64,000 nucleotides of DNA from UBA2589 sp038120095. GTDB lineage: Bacteria; Gemmatimonadota; Gemmatimonadetes; Longimicrobiales; Gaopeijiaceae. The translations under genes were made by a program, and so were the position numbers. Location of the stretch: positions 3,196 to 67,195 of the forward strand of contig JAYOKZ010000017.1 in NCBI GenBank assembly GCA_038120095.1. Direction: 5' to 3'. Positions 16,720-25,179 of this stretch are shown one piece after another. The notes under the pieces were generated by a model. The model had not been told where the DNA came from. It saw only the letters and a list, made by a program, of their open reading frames with translations, and searched no databases. The first letter of the stretch is position 1. Each line of letters begins with the position of its first letter.

Positions 16720-18771
16720 TCAGTTTCGTCCTCTTTTTAGGACCGACCCTGCGCGTACATCGAGGAACGCACCGTCCGCGACCGTCACCCGGCCGTTGAC
16801 GAGCACCCAGTCGATGCCGTCGGGATACTGATGGGGCTCCTGAAACGTCGATCGATCTGCGACTGTCGATGCGTCGAACACGACGAGGTCTGCAAACCAC
16901 CCCGACCGCACCTGCCCGCGCTGTCTGAGTCCGATGCGCTCGGCCGGCATGGCGGTCATTTTTCGAATCGCCTCTTCGAGTGACAGGACCCCCCGTTCGC
17001 GCGTGTACCTCCCCAGCACTCGTGGAAAGGTCCCGTACCAGCGGGGATGCGGGTGACCGTCGCCAAGCGCGACGAGACGTCCATCGGAGCCGATCATGGT
17101 CTGCGGGTGTCGCATGATGGCTTCGACGTCCTGTTCGTCCATGGCGTGATAGATTCCGCTGGCGCCTCCTCGTCTCACCGCCTCGATCACGAGTCGGGCC
17201 CCGTTGGCCGGCGTGGGCTCAAGGCCGTCCCGAACGGCCCAGTCGTGGAGCGTCAGGCCCTCGAGCGTGCGATCCCATGGTACGAGACCGAACTGGACTC
17301 GTCTGAGGTCGTTCCCACCCCGATCGTTCACGATGTTGTACTCGATCCCTCGGAGCACGCTGTCGCCCAGTACGGGGTGAGCCGCCCGGGCCAGGAGCGA
17401 ATCTGTTCCACCCGCCATCGCCCACGCGGGCACCAGGATCGTGATTCCAGAGTAGCTGGCGGTATAGGGGTATTGGTCGATCATGACATCGGTTCCGGCT
17501 GTCCGAGCCGAGTCGACCATGGCGAGCGTCTGGGCGGACGATCCCCACATCGGTTGCCCAACCACTTTGTGGTGGGTCAGAACGATGGGAATGTCCGCAA
17601 GCCGGCCTATTTCGAGCGCCTCCGCAACCCCGTCGAGCAACCCCAACCCCTCTTCGCGCAGGTGTGAGGTGTAGAAACCGCCCCGACTCCCGGCAACGCG
17701 GGAAAGCGCGACCACCTCGTCGAGTCGGGAGAAGGCCCCGGGAAGGTACTTGAGGCCAGTCGACAGACCCCACGCGCCCTGGTCCATACCCTCGGCCACC
17801 ATATCTCTCATTTGCTCCAGCTCATCGGCCGTCGGAGCCCGGTTGGCGAGCCCCATCACTTCGCGACGCACGGTGTTGTGCCCGACCATGAATCCCACGT
17901 TGAGCCCCAGGCCCAGAGCCTCCGCCTCCGCCTGATAGGCATCCAGCGGCCACGGGGCGGTGCCGTCCGGCCCCCCGAGCGCGGTCGTGACGCCCTGACG
18001 GATGTGACTTTCCCCTCCCGGTAGTTCCAGCAGGGGGTCCAGGTGGGTGTGAATATCCACGAATCCGGGGCTTACCACGTGCCCTGTCGCGTCGATGACC
18101 CTGGTGGCCCGGGACGGGTCGAGGGGCGCCCGCGACACTCGCACGATCCGGTCGTCCCGCACGGCGACGTCGGCCACAAATCGTCCATCCCCGCTGCCGT
18201 CGACGACCGTTCCGCCCCGGATCAGCACATCCCAGTCCGCGCCGCTGCTCTGGCGCAGGTAGGCTTGGTCGTCATCGGTGGCCCACGTCCGCCCGCCGTC
18301 TGACGAGCGTTCCCATCGCCGGCGGGCCCGGGTACCGGACGGGTCGGGAGCGGAGTATGTGATCCGCCTGAGCGCGATATTGCCCTCTGGGTCTCTCGTT
18401 TCGCCGATCAGGACCAACTCTGTGTCGTCGAGGTCCCCCTCGAGAACGAGCACCTGCCCGTCATTACCGACCCACGTCTGGTGCCACACCTGCCGGGCCT
18501 CATCGAATGCAGTGATCCCCTCGCTTTCGAACCCGGAGGGCGTGGCGTAATGCTCACGAAGTGCGCACTCATCGAGGGAGATCGAGACCGTGTTGTGGCC
18601 GGCCAGAGTCCCCCGTGAGTCTCGCACGACCCACCGGCCCTCCCAGGCGCGAAAGTAGTCTTCCCGCTCAGCGCCTCGGCATGAAGAGCGCGCAGACGAC
18701 TGGGCGACCGTGCTACTTGGGCAGATCGAGGCGGCCAGGAGCGACAGGAGGAGCAGATCGCGGTGCGTCAT
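16720..18771 (-). CDS. exported N-acyl-D-amino-acid deacylase with an N-terminal lipocalin-like domain
   Basis: 683 residues. A signal peptide (residues 1-23, ending STVAQ) is followed by a ~130-residue beta-rich domain (~36-168; YFRAWEGRWVVRDSRGTLAG ... TAFDEARQVWHQTWVGNDG ... RRRWERSSDGGRTW) of the DUF1579/lipocalin-like type. From ~175 on it is an amidohydrolase of the D-aminoacylase family: DVLIRGGTVVDGSGDGRFVA, the metal motif VDIHTHLDPL near residue 240, YTSHLREEG, PIVLTHHKVVGQ, and the conserved MIGSDGRLV with its terminal aspartate. The family removes acyl groups from N-acyl-D-amino acids using zinc. CCGGAG precedes the ATG. Most family members I know lack the N-terminal domain (~480-550 residues). 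Confidence 0.9.
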   Translation of the reverse strand: MTHRDLLLLSLLAASICPSSTVAQSSARSSCRGAEREDYFRAWEGRWVVRDSRGTLAGHNTVSISLDECALREHYATPSGFESEGITAFDEARQVWHQTWVGNDGQVLVLEGDLDDTELVLIGETRDPEGNIALRRITYSAPDPSGTRARRRWERSSDGGRTWATDDDQAYLRQSSGADWDVLIRGGTVVDGSGDGRFVADVAVRDDRIVRVSRAPLDPSRATRVIDATGHVVSPGFVDIHTHLDPLLELPGGESHIRQGVTTALGGPDGTAPWPLDAYQAEAEALGLGLNVGFMVGHNTVRREVMGLANRAPTADELEQMRDMVAEGMDQGAWGLSTGLKYLPGAFSRLDEVVALSRVAGSRGGFYTSHLREEGLGLLDGVAEALEIGRLADIPIVLTHHKVVGQPMWGSSAQTLAMVDSARTAGTDVMIDQYPYTASYSGITILVPAWAMAGGTDSLLARAAHPVLGDSVLRGIEYNIVNDRGGNDLRRVQFGLVPWDRTLEGLTLHDWAVRDGLEPTPANGARLVIEAVRRGGASGIYHAMDEQDVEAIMRHPQTMIGSDGRLVALGDGHPHPRWYGTFPRVLGRYTRERGVLSLEEAIRKMTAMPAERIGLRQRGQVRSGWFADLVVFDASTVADRSTFQEPHQYPDGIDWVLVNGRVTVADGAFLDVRAGSVLKRGRN

Positions 18772-19352
18772 GGGACTCCGGACAGAAGGTTCGACATCAG
18801 GCCGCGCAAGATAGGCGGCAAAGCCGATCGGGGCGTCCCCCCGAGCGCGCGGTTTGGCGTGCGGCCGTGCAGAGCGTCCCGGCTTCGACCATTATCCGTG
18901 TGCTACAACAGTTGAAGCAGACGCGATATGTCGCCGACAGCAAGCCGATTGAATCGAGGTCTCCTGCTCTGCCCAGGGGCACCGCTCATCCCGGAACACG
19001 TGGGCACTTCCGCCTGTGACAAGGGTGGTGTCCGGTCTGAGGGCCCCGTGGATCGATGATCCGCTTCGAGCCAGGCAGGTCTGCTCGTCGCGAACGCCTG
19101 AGTGGTCCAGCGAAAGCGAGGTCGAACATCGGGCGATGAGGGCTCGCCCCTCATTTGTCCGTGGCATTCGGTCGATGCTGTCGCCGATGTCTAGTGTCCG
19201 TCGACCGAGGCGGATGGGAGGTGGTCCGGGTGGGATGCCTCCTGTGGTCTTCGGTATGGACGGGGCGTTACCTTAGCCCGGACGCCGTGGGGACCGTTCT
19301 GCTTGTGATCCGGTGCCCGCAAGTTCGTGATGCTCATCAGAGGACGGGGTTC
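18772..19352. other. 580-base stretch without a recognisable gene
   Basis: Lies between the divergently oriented deacylase and the GGDEF gene, so it holds promoters for both. Open frames on both strands (for example 18892-19167 minus and 19016-19276 plus) lack any family resemblance and I do not support them. A perfect 7-base stem (ATGAGGG, loop CTCGC, CCCTCAT; 19136-19154) with a short T run after it resembles a terminator or small-RNA end. A second GC-rich region near 19215-19255 (GGGAGG ... GCCTCC) could also fold. Confidence 0.45.
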
Positions 19353-20255
19353 TTGAAGCAACGTTCGATCAAGGTCCTGCTCGTCGATTCCGACGAAGGT
19401 CTCCACCGCGACCTCCAGGTGGTGGCAGAGGAGGCCTCGGCCGGCGCGCTCAAGATCGACTGGGTCGGCGGTCTCGAGCAGGCTCTGTCGAGGATGACCC
19501 GCGGTGATCTTGATGCTGTCCTGCTGTCTCTGGGGTTCCCCCACATCGAAGGTTTGGGTGCGCTTCACCGCGCATGCGCTTCCGCTCCCGATGTTCCGAT
19601 CATCGTGATTTCAGCCGGGGCCGATGAGGAAGCTGCGGTGGCCGCGGTGCAGTCCGGTGCTCAGGATTTTCTTGTGAAAGGGCAATTCGATGCGCCGCTG
19701 CTCATTCGATCCGTTCGGCATGCGATCGAACGTCATCGTCTGTTCGCGGCTCTCCGGAGCCTTTCCTTGATCGACGACCTTACGGGGCTCTACAACCGGC
19801 GCGGTTTTACGGAATTGGGTGGTCAGCACCTGAAGCTCGCTCGGAGGAGCGGCCGTTCCGTCACGATGGTCTTCGTCGACCTCGATGACTTCAAGGTGAT
19901 CAACGATTCCCTCGGCCATCACGTGGGTGATCGGGCTCTGGTACACGCAGCCGAGATTCTCGGTGCCACGTTTCGGCGATCGGACATCGTGGCCCGGCTC
20001 GGCGGTGATGAGTTCTGTGTCCTGGCGCTCGAGGCTGCGGATGAGGACGCCGAACTCCTTGTCACTCGACTTCGCGATCGCATCCGGGACTTCAACGAAG
20101 CCGGCCTGGAACCTTTTCGACTGTCCGCAAGCGTCGGCATGGTCCGTTGCGACGATCAATCACGTCTCGATTTGGAGGCCATCGTCGCGGAAGCAGACGC
20201 GGCGATGTACCGGGAAAAGCGCGAGAAGCGGTCCTCTTCGATGCCTGATTCATGA
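19353..20255 (+). CDS. diguanylate cyclase (GGDEF) with a degenerate receiver domain
   Basis: 300 residues from TTG 19353, which has AGAGGA eight bases upstream; the open frame extends further upstream but without receiver-like sequence. Residues ~5-125 are a CheY-like receiver: VLLVDSDEG keeps the acidic pocket and LVKGQFD keeps the lysine, but the phosphoacceptor position reads LLSLGFP (Ser59) instead of LLDL. Residues ~140-295 are a full GGDEF domain (SLIDDLTGLYNRRGF, VDLDDFKVINDSLGHHVGD, GGDEF at 217-221) with an RxxD product-inhibition site at 208-211. It should make cyclic di-GMP, but not be switched by Asp phosphorylation. The stop overlaps the next gene (ATGA). Confidence 0.92.
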   Translation: MKQRSIKVLLVDSDEGLHRDLQVVAEEASAGALKIDWVGGLEQALSRMTRGDLDAVLLSLGFPHIEGLGALHRACASAPDVPIIVISAGADEEAAVAAVQSGAQDFLVKGQFDAPLLIRSVRHAIERHRLFAALRSLSLIDDLTGLYNRRGFTELGGQHLKLARRSGRSVTMVFVDLDDFKVINDSLGHHVGDRALVHAAEILGATFRRSDIVARLGGDEFCVLALEAADEDAELLVTRLRDRIRDFNEAGLEPFRLSASVGMVRCDDQSRLDLEAIVAEADAAMYREKREKRSSSMPDS

Positions 20256-22348
20256 CCCCTCGACCCGGTCCGGTCCACTGGCTTGTTCGGATCGCCGAGC
20301 GTGGGACCGACGGAACGCATGAGCGGCCCGAGATCTCCCCGGGCGCTGCGGCTGCGGACGCATGGTCCGTGGTCGCCCGGTCCTTCGGTTTGCGAGACGA
20401 TGAAATGGCTGCTCTCGTCGCAGACTATTTCCGCCTCGACGTCGCAGACCTGTCCAAGGCGGATCCTCACGCGGCGGTCCTGATTTCGGAAACCATGGCC
20501 CGAAAGCACCGGGTGTTCCCGATCGCGGAGGATGAGCGCAGCTTCGTGGTTGCGACGTGCGATCCCACCAACGTCGAGGCCGAGCGAGCACTCGGGTTCA
20601 GCACGGGTCGGACTCTTCGGTTCGAGGTCGCCGCCCCGGGGTTGATCCAGGACGCCCTCGACGAACGGTTTTCACCGGAACGGGCCGTCGAGACGCTACT
20701 CGGGGGACTGGGAGACGTTGGAGAGGAGGCGGTCCGGCTCATGGAGGAGATCGGACCCGAATCGATCAGTGAAGACGAAGTTTCGGCTACGCCCGTCGTC
20801 AAGCTCACGAATCTGATCATTCGCGATGCAATCACGGCGGGGGCCAGCGATATCCACATCGAGCCCGGGCGCCGCCTCGGATCTGTTCGTTACCGAGTGG
20901 ATGGAGTTCTTCGTAAGCACATGGATCTCCCGATGGCCGCGCTCAACCGGATCATCTCCCGAGTGAAGGTGCTGGCCAAACTCGACATCGCGGACCGACT
21001 TCGACCACAGGACGGGAAGGCGCGGGTTCAGATCAAGACCCGAGGCTATGACCTGCGAGTATCCACGATCCCCGCCGGTGGGGCGGAAAAGTGCGTCATC
21101 CGGATCCTCGATTCGAGCAGTTCGCTCTCCCTCGACGACCTCCAGATTCCGGAGCACGAGCTCGAGCGCCTTCGCGGGCTGCTCACGAACCGGGACGGAA
21201 TCGTCGTAGTGACGGGGCCGACCGGCTCGGGCAAGACGACCACTCTGTACGGAGCTCTTCGTGAGCTTGCGGACGGAAAGGTCAACATCATGACGGTCGA
21301 GGACCCGATCGAGTACGAGCTGTCGGGCGTCACGCAAACTCAGGTGCAGACGAAGCAGGGCATGACCTTTGCTTCTGCGCTCCGCGCCATGCTGCGCCAG
21401 GACCCGGACGTGATCCTCGTGGGGGAGATCCGGGATCGGGAGACTGCCGTCACTGCGGCTCAGGCCGCCATGACAGGGCATCTGGTACTCACGACCGTAC
21501 ATGCGAACGATGCTGCGGCCTCGGTGGCCCGCCTTGCCGATCTGGGCCTGCAGTTCGGAACGATCGCTCAGGTGCTGAGGGGCGCGATTGCGCAGCGGCT
21601 GCTGCGCAGGGTGTGCAGAACGTGTGCTGAACCGGTGGAGGGCCAACTCACGAAGGAAGAGGCCGCCCTTGCGGAGCGTCACGGTCAGGAGCCTGTGGTC
21701 CGTGCAGTGGGGTGCTCAGAGTGTGGCTTCACGGGGTACCGCGGTCGACTGCCCGTGAACGAGGTCATCGTGGGAACACCACGTTTCACTCGGGCCGTGG
21801 AGCAGCGGAAGGGTTGGGCGACGCTCCACCGGGTCGCGGTTCAGGGTGGCATGCGCTCCCTGCACGAGGTCGGGGTGAACTGGGTCGCCTCCGGTGAAAC
21901 GACTCTGGTAGAGGTGGAGCGAGTCCTCGGGCAGGACCTTGCGGGGGGCGACGATGGTGCATCCGATGGCGCTGCCCCGAGAGTGCTGGTGGTCGATGAT
22001 GCCGAGGATCAGCGCCTCATGATCCGAGGCATGCTGGAGCAGGAAGGATTCGACGTGGAGGAGGTTGCGGACGGGCACGCCGCGCTGGAGCTGTTGAAGG
22101 TCGATCAGAACTTCAAACTCGTCGTCCTGGATCTCTCCATGCCGGGCCTCGATGGACGGGAGGTCCTCGATCAGATCCGTGGGTCCGTCGACACCTCCGC
22201 TCTTCCCGTACTGATTCGGACGGCCTCCGACGATCACGAACTGGAGGCAGAACTGCTGAAGGCGGGTGCGGACGACTACGTGAACAAGTCGGTCGACGCA
22301 GCCCGCTTCATGGCTCGAATCCACGCGGTGACTCGGCGGGCCCTGTAG
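20252..22348 (+). CDS. type IV pilus / type II secretion ATPase (PilB/GspE-like) fused to a C-terminal receiver domain
   Basis: 698 residues. Residues ~35-150 resemble the T2SSE N-terminal domain (FGLRDDEMAALVADYFRLDV). The ATPase core follows: SDIHIEPGRRLGSVRYRVDG, Walker A GPTGSGKTTT (about 322-331), Asp box IMTVEDPIEYEL, Walker B LRQDPDVILVGEIRDRETA, His box HLVLTTVHANDAA. A tetracysteine zinc site (CRTC ... CSEC) follows, as in PilB/GspE. After a linker near 565-575 there is a complete receiver: VLVVDDAEDQ, phosphoacceptor Asp627 in VVLDLSMPGLDG, IRTAS and DDYVNKS. Hexameric ATPases of this family power pilin or pseudopilin assembly; a covalent receiver on the C-terminus is uncommon. Overlaps the cyclase gene by four bases. 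No other pilus genes are in the window. Confidence 0.93.
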   Translation: MTPRPGPVHWLVRIAERGTDGTHERPEISPGAAAADAWSVVARSFGLRDDEMAALVADYFRLDVADLSKADPHAAVLISETMARKHRVFPIAEDERSFVVATCDPTNVEAERALGFSTGRTLRFEVAAPGLIQDALDERFSPERAVETLLGGLGDVGEEAVRLMEEIGPESISEDEVSATPVVKLTNLIIRDAITAGASDIHIEPGRRLGSVRYRVDGVLRKHMDLPMAALNRIISRVKVLAKLDIADRLRPQDGKARVQIKTRGYDLRVSTIPAGGAEKCVIRILDSSSSLSLDDLQIPEHELERLRGLLTNRDGIVVVTGPTGSGKTTTLYGALRELADGKVNIMTVEDPIEYELSGVTQTQVQTKQGMTFASALRAMLRQDPDVILVGEIRDRETAVTAAQAAMTGHLVLTTVHANDAAASVARLADLGLQFGTIAQVLRGAIAQRLLRRVCRTCAEPVEGQLTKEEAALAERHGQEPVVRAVGCSECGFTGYRGRLPVNEVIVGTPRFTRAVEQRKGWATLHRVAVQGGMRSLHEVGVNWVASGETTLVEVERVLGQDLAGGDDGASDGAAPRVLVVDDAEDQRLMIRGMLEQEGFDVEEVADGHAALELLKVDQNFKLVVLDLSMPGLDGREVLDQIRGSVDTSALPVLIRTASDDHELEAELLKAGADDYVNKSVDAARFMARIHAVTRRAL

Positions 22349-22451
22349 CAGGAGTTCAGCGCGTCGTGTCAGGCCGGCCTGGTCCCGAGTTCAGTGGGCT
22401 CGAGACGGGTGCGGGGGGCGCTGTCGATCCTTATGAAACGCACGGATCCGA

Positions 22452-22540
22452 TTGACACGCCAGAGGGCGAGGGGCAGCTTTACGGGCTGATTTGTTTGGA
22501 CCGCAAAGCCGGTCCAAAGGCCCATTTCGGGCCCTTTTTT
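22452..22540 (+). promoter_or_regulatory. secD leader: TTGACA box, stem-loop and intrinsic terminator
   Basis: A consensus -35 hexamer TTGACA lies at 22452-22457, with no strong -10. A perfect 9-base stem (TTTGGACCG, loop CAAAGC, CGGTCCAAA; 22495-22518) abuts a second stem GGCCC/GGGCC (22519-22533) followed by T6 (22535-22540). This is a textbook intrinsic terminator only 20 bases before the secD ATG. It may end transcripts from the upstream ATPase gene, or act as an attenuator or small-RNA end for transcripts beginning near 22480. Confidence 0.6.
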
Positions 22541-22560
22541 CGTTGAACCCCTCGGCATCC

Positions 22561-24213
22561 ATGTTCAAGTCTCTTCGGGGCCGGCTCATCACCGTGGCGA
22601 TCATCGTCGTCACGGCGGCGTGGCAGCTCTACTCGCACAAGACCGAAACCGGCCAGTGGTTGAAGCTCGGCCTCGACCTCCAGGGCGGTATGCACCTGGT
22701 TCTGGAAGTCGACGATCCGGACGGAACCATGACCGCCGAGGCCCCAACCGACATGCTCGCGCGGCGCGACCGGAACATCCCCCCCCGCATAGACGAAGTC
22801 GGGGTGGAAGACCCTCTGATCCAGACGGTCGGAGGGGAGCGGCTCATCGTCGAGCTGGCAGGGATCGACGATGAGGAGCAGGCCAAGGGGATCGTGCAGC
22901 GAAACGCGTTCCTCGAGTTCAAGAAGGTGTTGCCCACCTCGGACATGGACGGGGCCCTTCGGCGCATCGATCGGGCCATCGTGGCGGCGCTGGGCGTAGA
23001 CTCGATCACGGCGCTCGGGCGCGCTGTCCTGCAGGAAGAGACCAGCAACCTCGAGAACCTCCTGTTCGGTGCGGACACGGCCGCCGTGGACAGCGCGGCT
23101 GCTGCCGCGGAGAGCGCGGCCGCGGCCGTGGCGGACTCGATCGAGGCAGAGGAAAATGCGCTTCGTCCGTTCTCGTCGTTACTCCTCATCGGGGACATCG
23201 AGGGAACGTACCTGGTGGCCGCTGCGGATCGCCCCGTGGCCGAAATGTTCCTTGCGATGTCGGAGGTCGAGCGAGCATTCCCCCGTGATCAGATCATGCT
23301 CTGGGGCTCGGAGCTGGTCGGACAGGCGGCGCAAACCTTCTATCGGCTCTACGTGCTGGAAGAGGATTCCTTCCTGACGGGCGCGGAACTCGAGGATGCG
23401 ACCGCGATGCGGGATCCTCAGTTCAACCAGTCGCAGGTGCAGTTCGAGTTCTCGAGGGCTGGAGGGCGCCAGTTTGCTCGCTTCTCGGGGTCCAACATCG
23501 GAAACTACCTCGCGATCGTGCTCGACAACGAAGTGATGAGCGCTCCTGTCATTCGTGACCGGATCGGCGCTCGTGGTCAGATCGAGATGGGTCAGGGTAC
23601 ACCGCTGGAGGAAGCGCGCGATCTTGCGCTGGTGCTTCGGGCTGGAGCCCTGCCCGCTCGGATCAATATCGTGGAAGAACGAACGGTGGGTCCCTCGCTT
23701 GGTCAGGATTCGATTGATCAGGGGCGCCTTGCGGGCCTCGTGGGCATCGGCCTCGTAATCATCGTCATGATCGCGTATTACGGCGCGGCCGGATTCCTCG
23801 CGGTTGGTGCCCTGGCTGTATACATCCTGCTTGTTCTCGGGGGCCTCGCGGGGCTCAATGCGACGCTGACCGTGCCGGGGATTGCCGGTTTGATTCTTTC
23901 GATCGGCATGGCGGTCGACGCAAACGTGCTGATCTTCGAACGCATTCGGGAAGAGCTGGACCACGGGCGCGCCGCGCGGACGGCGGTCGACGAAGGCTTC
24001 CAGCATGCGCTGTCCGCCATCGTCGACGCCAACATTACGACCCTCATCACTGCGTTGATTCTGTTCCAGTTCGGGACCGGGCCGGTTCAGGGCTTTGCCG
24101 TGACCCTGTCAATCGGAATCGTTGCGTCGTTCTTCTCCGCCCTTTTCGTGACCCGGACCTTCTTCCTGGCATATCTGTCGGGCAAGAAGGCCTCCGATCC
24201 GATCAGCATCTGA
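22561..24213 (+). CDS. secD: protein translocase subunit SecD
   Basis: 550 residues from ATG 22561; an upstream in-frame start would run through the terminator and is rejected. One N-terminal membrane helix (RLITVAIIVVTAAWQLY), then GLDLQGGMHLVLEVD, a large periplasmic part, and five C-terminal helices including GIAGLILSIGMAVDANVLIF followed by ERIREEL, the conserved SecD motif. SecDF uses the proton gradient to finish protein export and release proteins on the periplasmic side. An alanine-rich low-complexity insert is seen near residues 171-200 (AAVDSAAAAAESAAAAVADS). Paired with secF nine bases downstream. Confidence 0.97.
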   Translation: MFKSLRGRLITVAIIVVTAAWQLYSHKTETGQWLKLGLDLQGGMHLVLEVDDPDGTMTAEAPTDMLARRDRNIPPRIDEVGVEDPLIQTVGGERLIVELAGIDDEEQAKGIVQRNAFLEFKKVLPTSDMDGALRRIDRAIVAALGVDSITALGRAVLQEETSNLENLLFGADTAAVDSAAAAAESAAAAVADSIEAEENALRPFSSLLLIGDIEGTYLVAAADRPVAEMFLAMSEVERAFPRDQIMLWGSELVGQAAQTFYRLYVLEEDSFLTGAELEDATAMRDPQFNQSQVQFEFSRAGGRQFARFSGSNIGNYLAIVLDNEVMSAPVIRDRIGARGQIEMGQGTPLEEARDLALVLRAGALPARINIVEERTVGPSLGQDSIDQGRLAGLVGIGLVIIVMIAYYGAAGFLAVGALAVYILLVLGGLAGLNATLTVPGIAGLILSIGMAVDANVLIFERIREELDHGRAARTAVDEGFQHALSAIVDANITTLITALILFQFGTGPVQGFAVTLSIGIVASFFSALFVTRTFFLAYLSGKKASDPISI

Positions 24214-24222
24214 GCCATCATC

Positions 24223-25179
24223 ATGAGACTTTTCAACAACGCGCAGTACCGCTTCATCGAGGCGCGCCGAAAGGCCTACGTAGTCTCGGGACTGGTGCTT
24301 GTGATCGGCGTCGGCGCCATGGTGGTGAACATCACCTCGTTGGGCAGCTGGCAAAATTACGGCGTCGACTTCGTCGGTGGATCGCTCGTTCAGGTCCGGT
24401 TCGACCAACCCGTTTCTGCCGGTGAATTGCGAGACGCACTCGGGGGAGCAGAGGCCCCGCCGATCACCCAGTTCGGGTCGGGGAACGAATTCGTCATCAG
24501 GGCGCCCCTCGATGATGATGCGTCGATCACGGAGGTCGCGGCTGATCTCGAGGCGAGTGTGTCGGCGAATCTCCCGGATCGTGGTGTGGAGGTCGTACGC
24601 ACCGAGCTCGTCGGGGCCAAGGTCGGTGCGGAGCTGCAGACCAAGGCGCTGCAGGCCGTCCTCTTCTCGTTTGTCCTCACCCTCGTGTATCTGGCCTTTC
24701 GCTTCGAGCTCCGGTTCGGGCTCGCCGCGGTGATCGCGACAGCTCACGACATCCTGATCACCCTCGGATTCCTTGCTCTTTTCCGGGTCGAAATCGCCCT
24801 TCCGACCGTCGCGGCGATCCTCACGATTCTCGGCTACTCCCTCAACGACACGATCGTGGTGTTCGACCGTGTCCGGGAGAACATGCAGGCGAAGGGCGCT
24901 CGCAAGCGCGATCCGGTAGACCTCGTGAATGTCTCGATCAACGAGACCCTGCCACGAACCGTGTTGACGTCCGGTACGACGCTCGCCGTGCTCCTGGCCC
25001 TTCTGGTGCTCGGTGGAGCGGTGATCCGAGACTTCACGATCGTGCTCATTCTCGGTGTCGTCATCGGCACCTACTCGTCGATCTTCGTCGCATCTCCGGC
25101 TTTGATCGAGATCCAGAAGCGCTGGGGCGTATCGGATCCGGATCGGAAGAAGGAACGTCCCCAACCCGCGACGGTGTGA
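24223..25179 (+). CDS. secF: protein translocase subunit SecF
   Basis: 318 residues. Membrane helix at residues ~20-40 (YVVSGLVLVIGVGAMVVNI), then the SecF signature NYGVDFVGGSLVQVRF, a periplasmic domain, and five more helices with ILTILGYSLNDTIVVFDRVR, the conserved motif facing SecD. The C-terminal tail is cytoplasmic and charged (DPDRKKERPQP). No strong ribosome-binding site is seen before the ATG; coupling to secD is likely. The stop overlaps the tatD GTG by three bases. Confidence 0.97.
   Translation: MRLFNNAQYRFIEARRKAYVVSGLVLVIGVGAMVVNITSLGSWQNYGVDFVGGSLVQVRFDQPVSAGELRDALGGAEAPPITQFGSGNEFVIRAPLDDDASITEVAADLEASVSANLPDRGVEVVRTELVGAKVGAELQTKALQAVLFSFVLTLVYLAFRFELRFGLAAVIATAHDILITLGFLALFRVEIALPTVAAILTILGYSLNDTIVVFDRVRENMQAKGARKRDPVDLVNVSINETLPRTVLTSGTTLAVLLALLVLGGAVIRDFTIVLILGVVIGTYSSIFVASPALIEIQKRWGVSDPDRKKERPQPATV

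Noticed and set aside
18892..19167. 91-codon minus-strand frame in the gene-free region
   Set aside because: No ribosome-binding site, no recognisable domain, and odd composition compared with the real genes.
22492..22560. Upstream in-frame extension of secD to 22492
   Set aside because: It would pass through two hairpins and a terminator and adds sequence unlike SecD; ATG 22561 gives the normal N-terminus.
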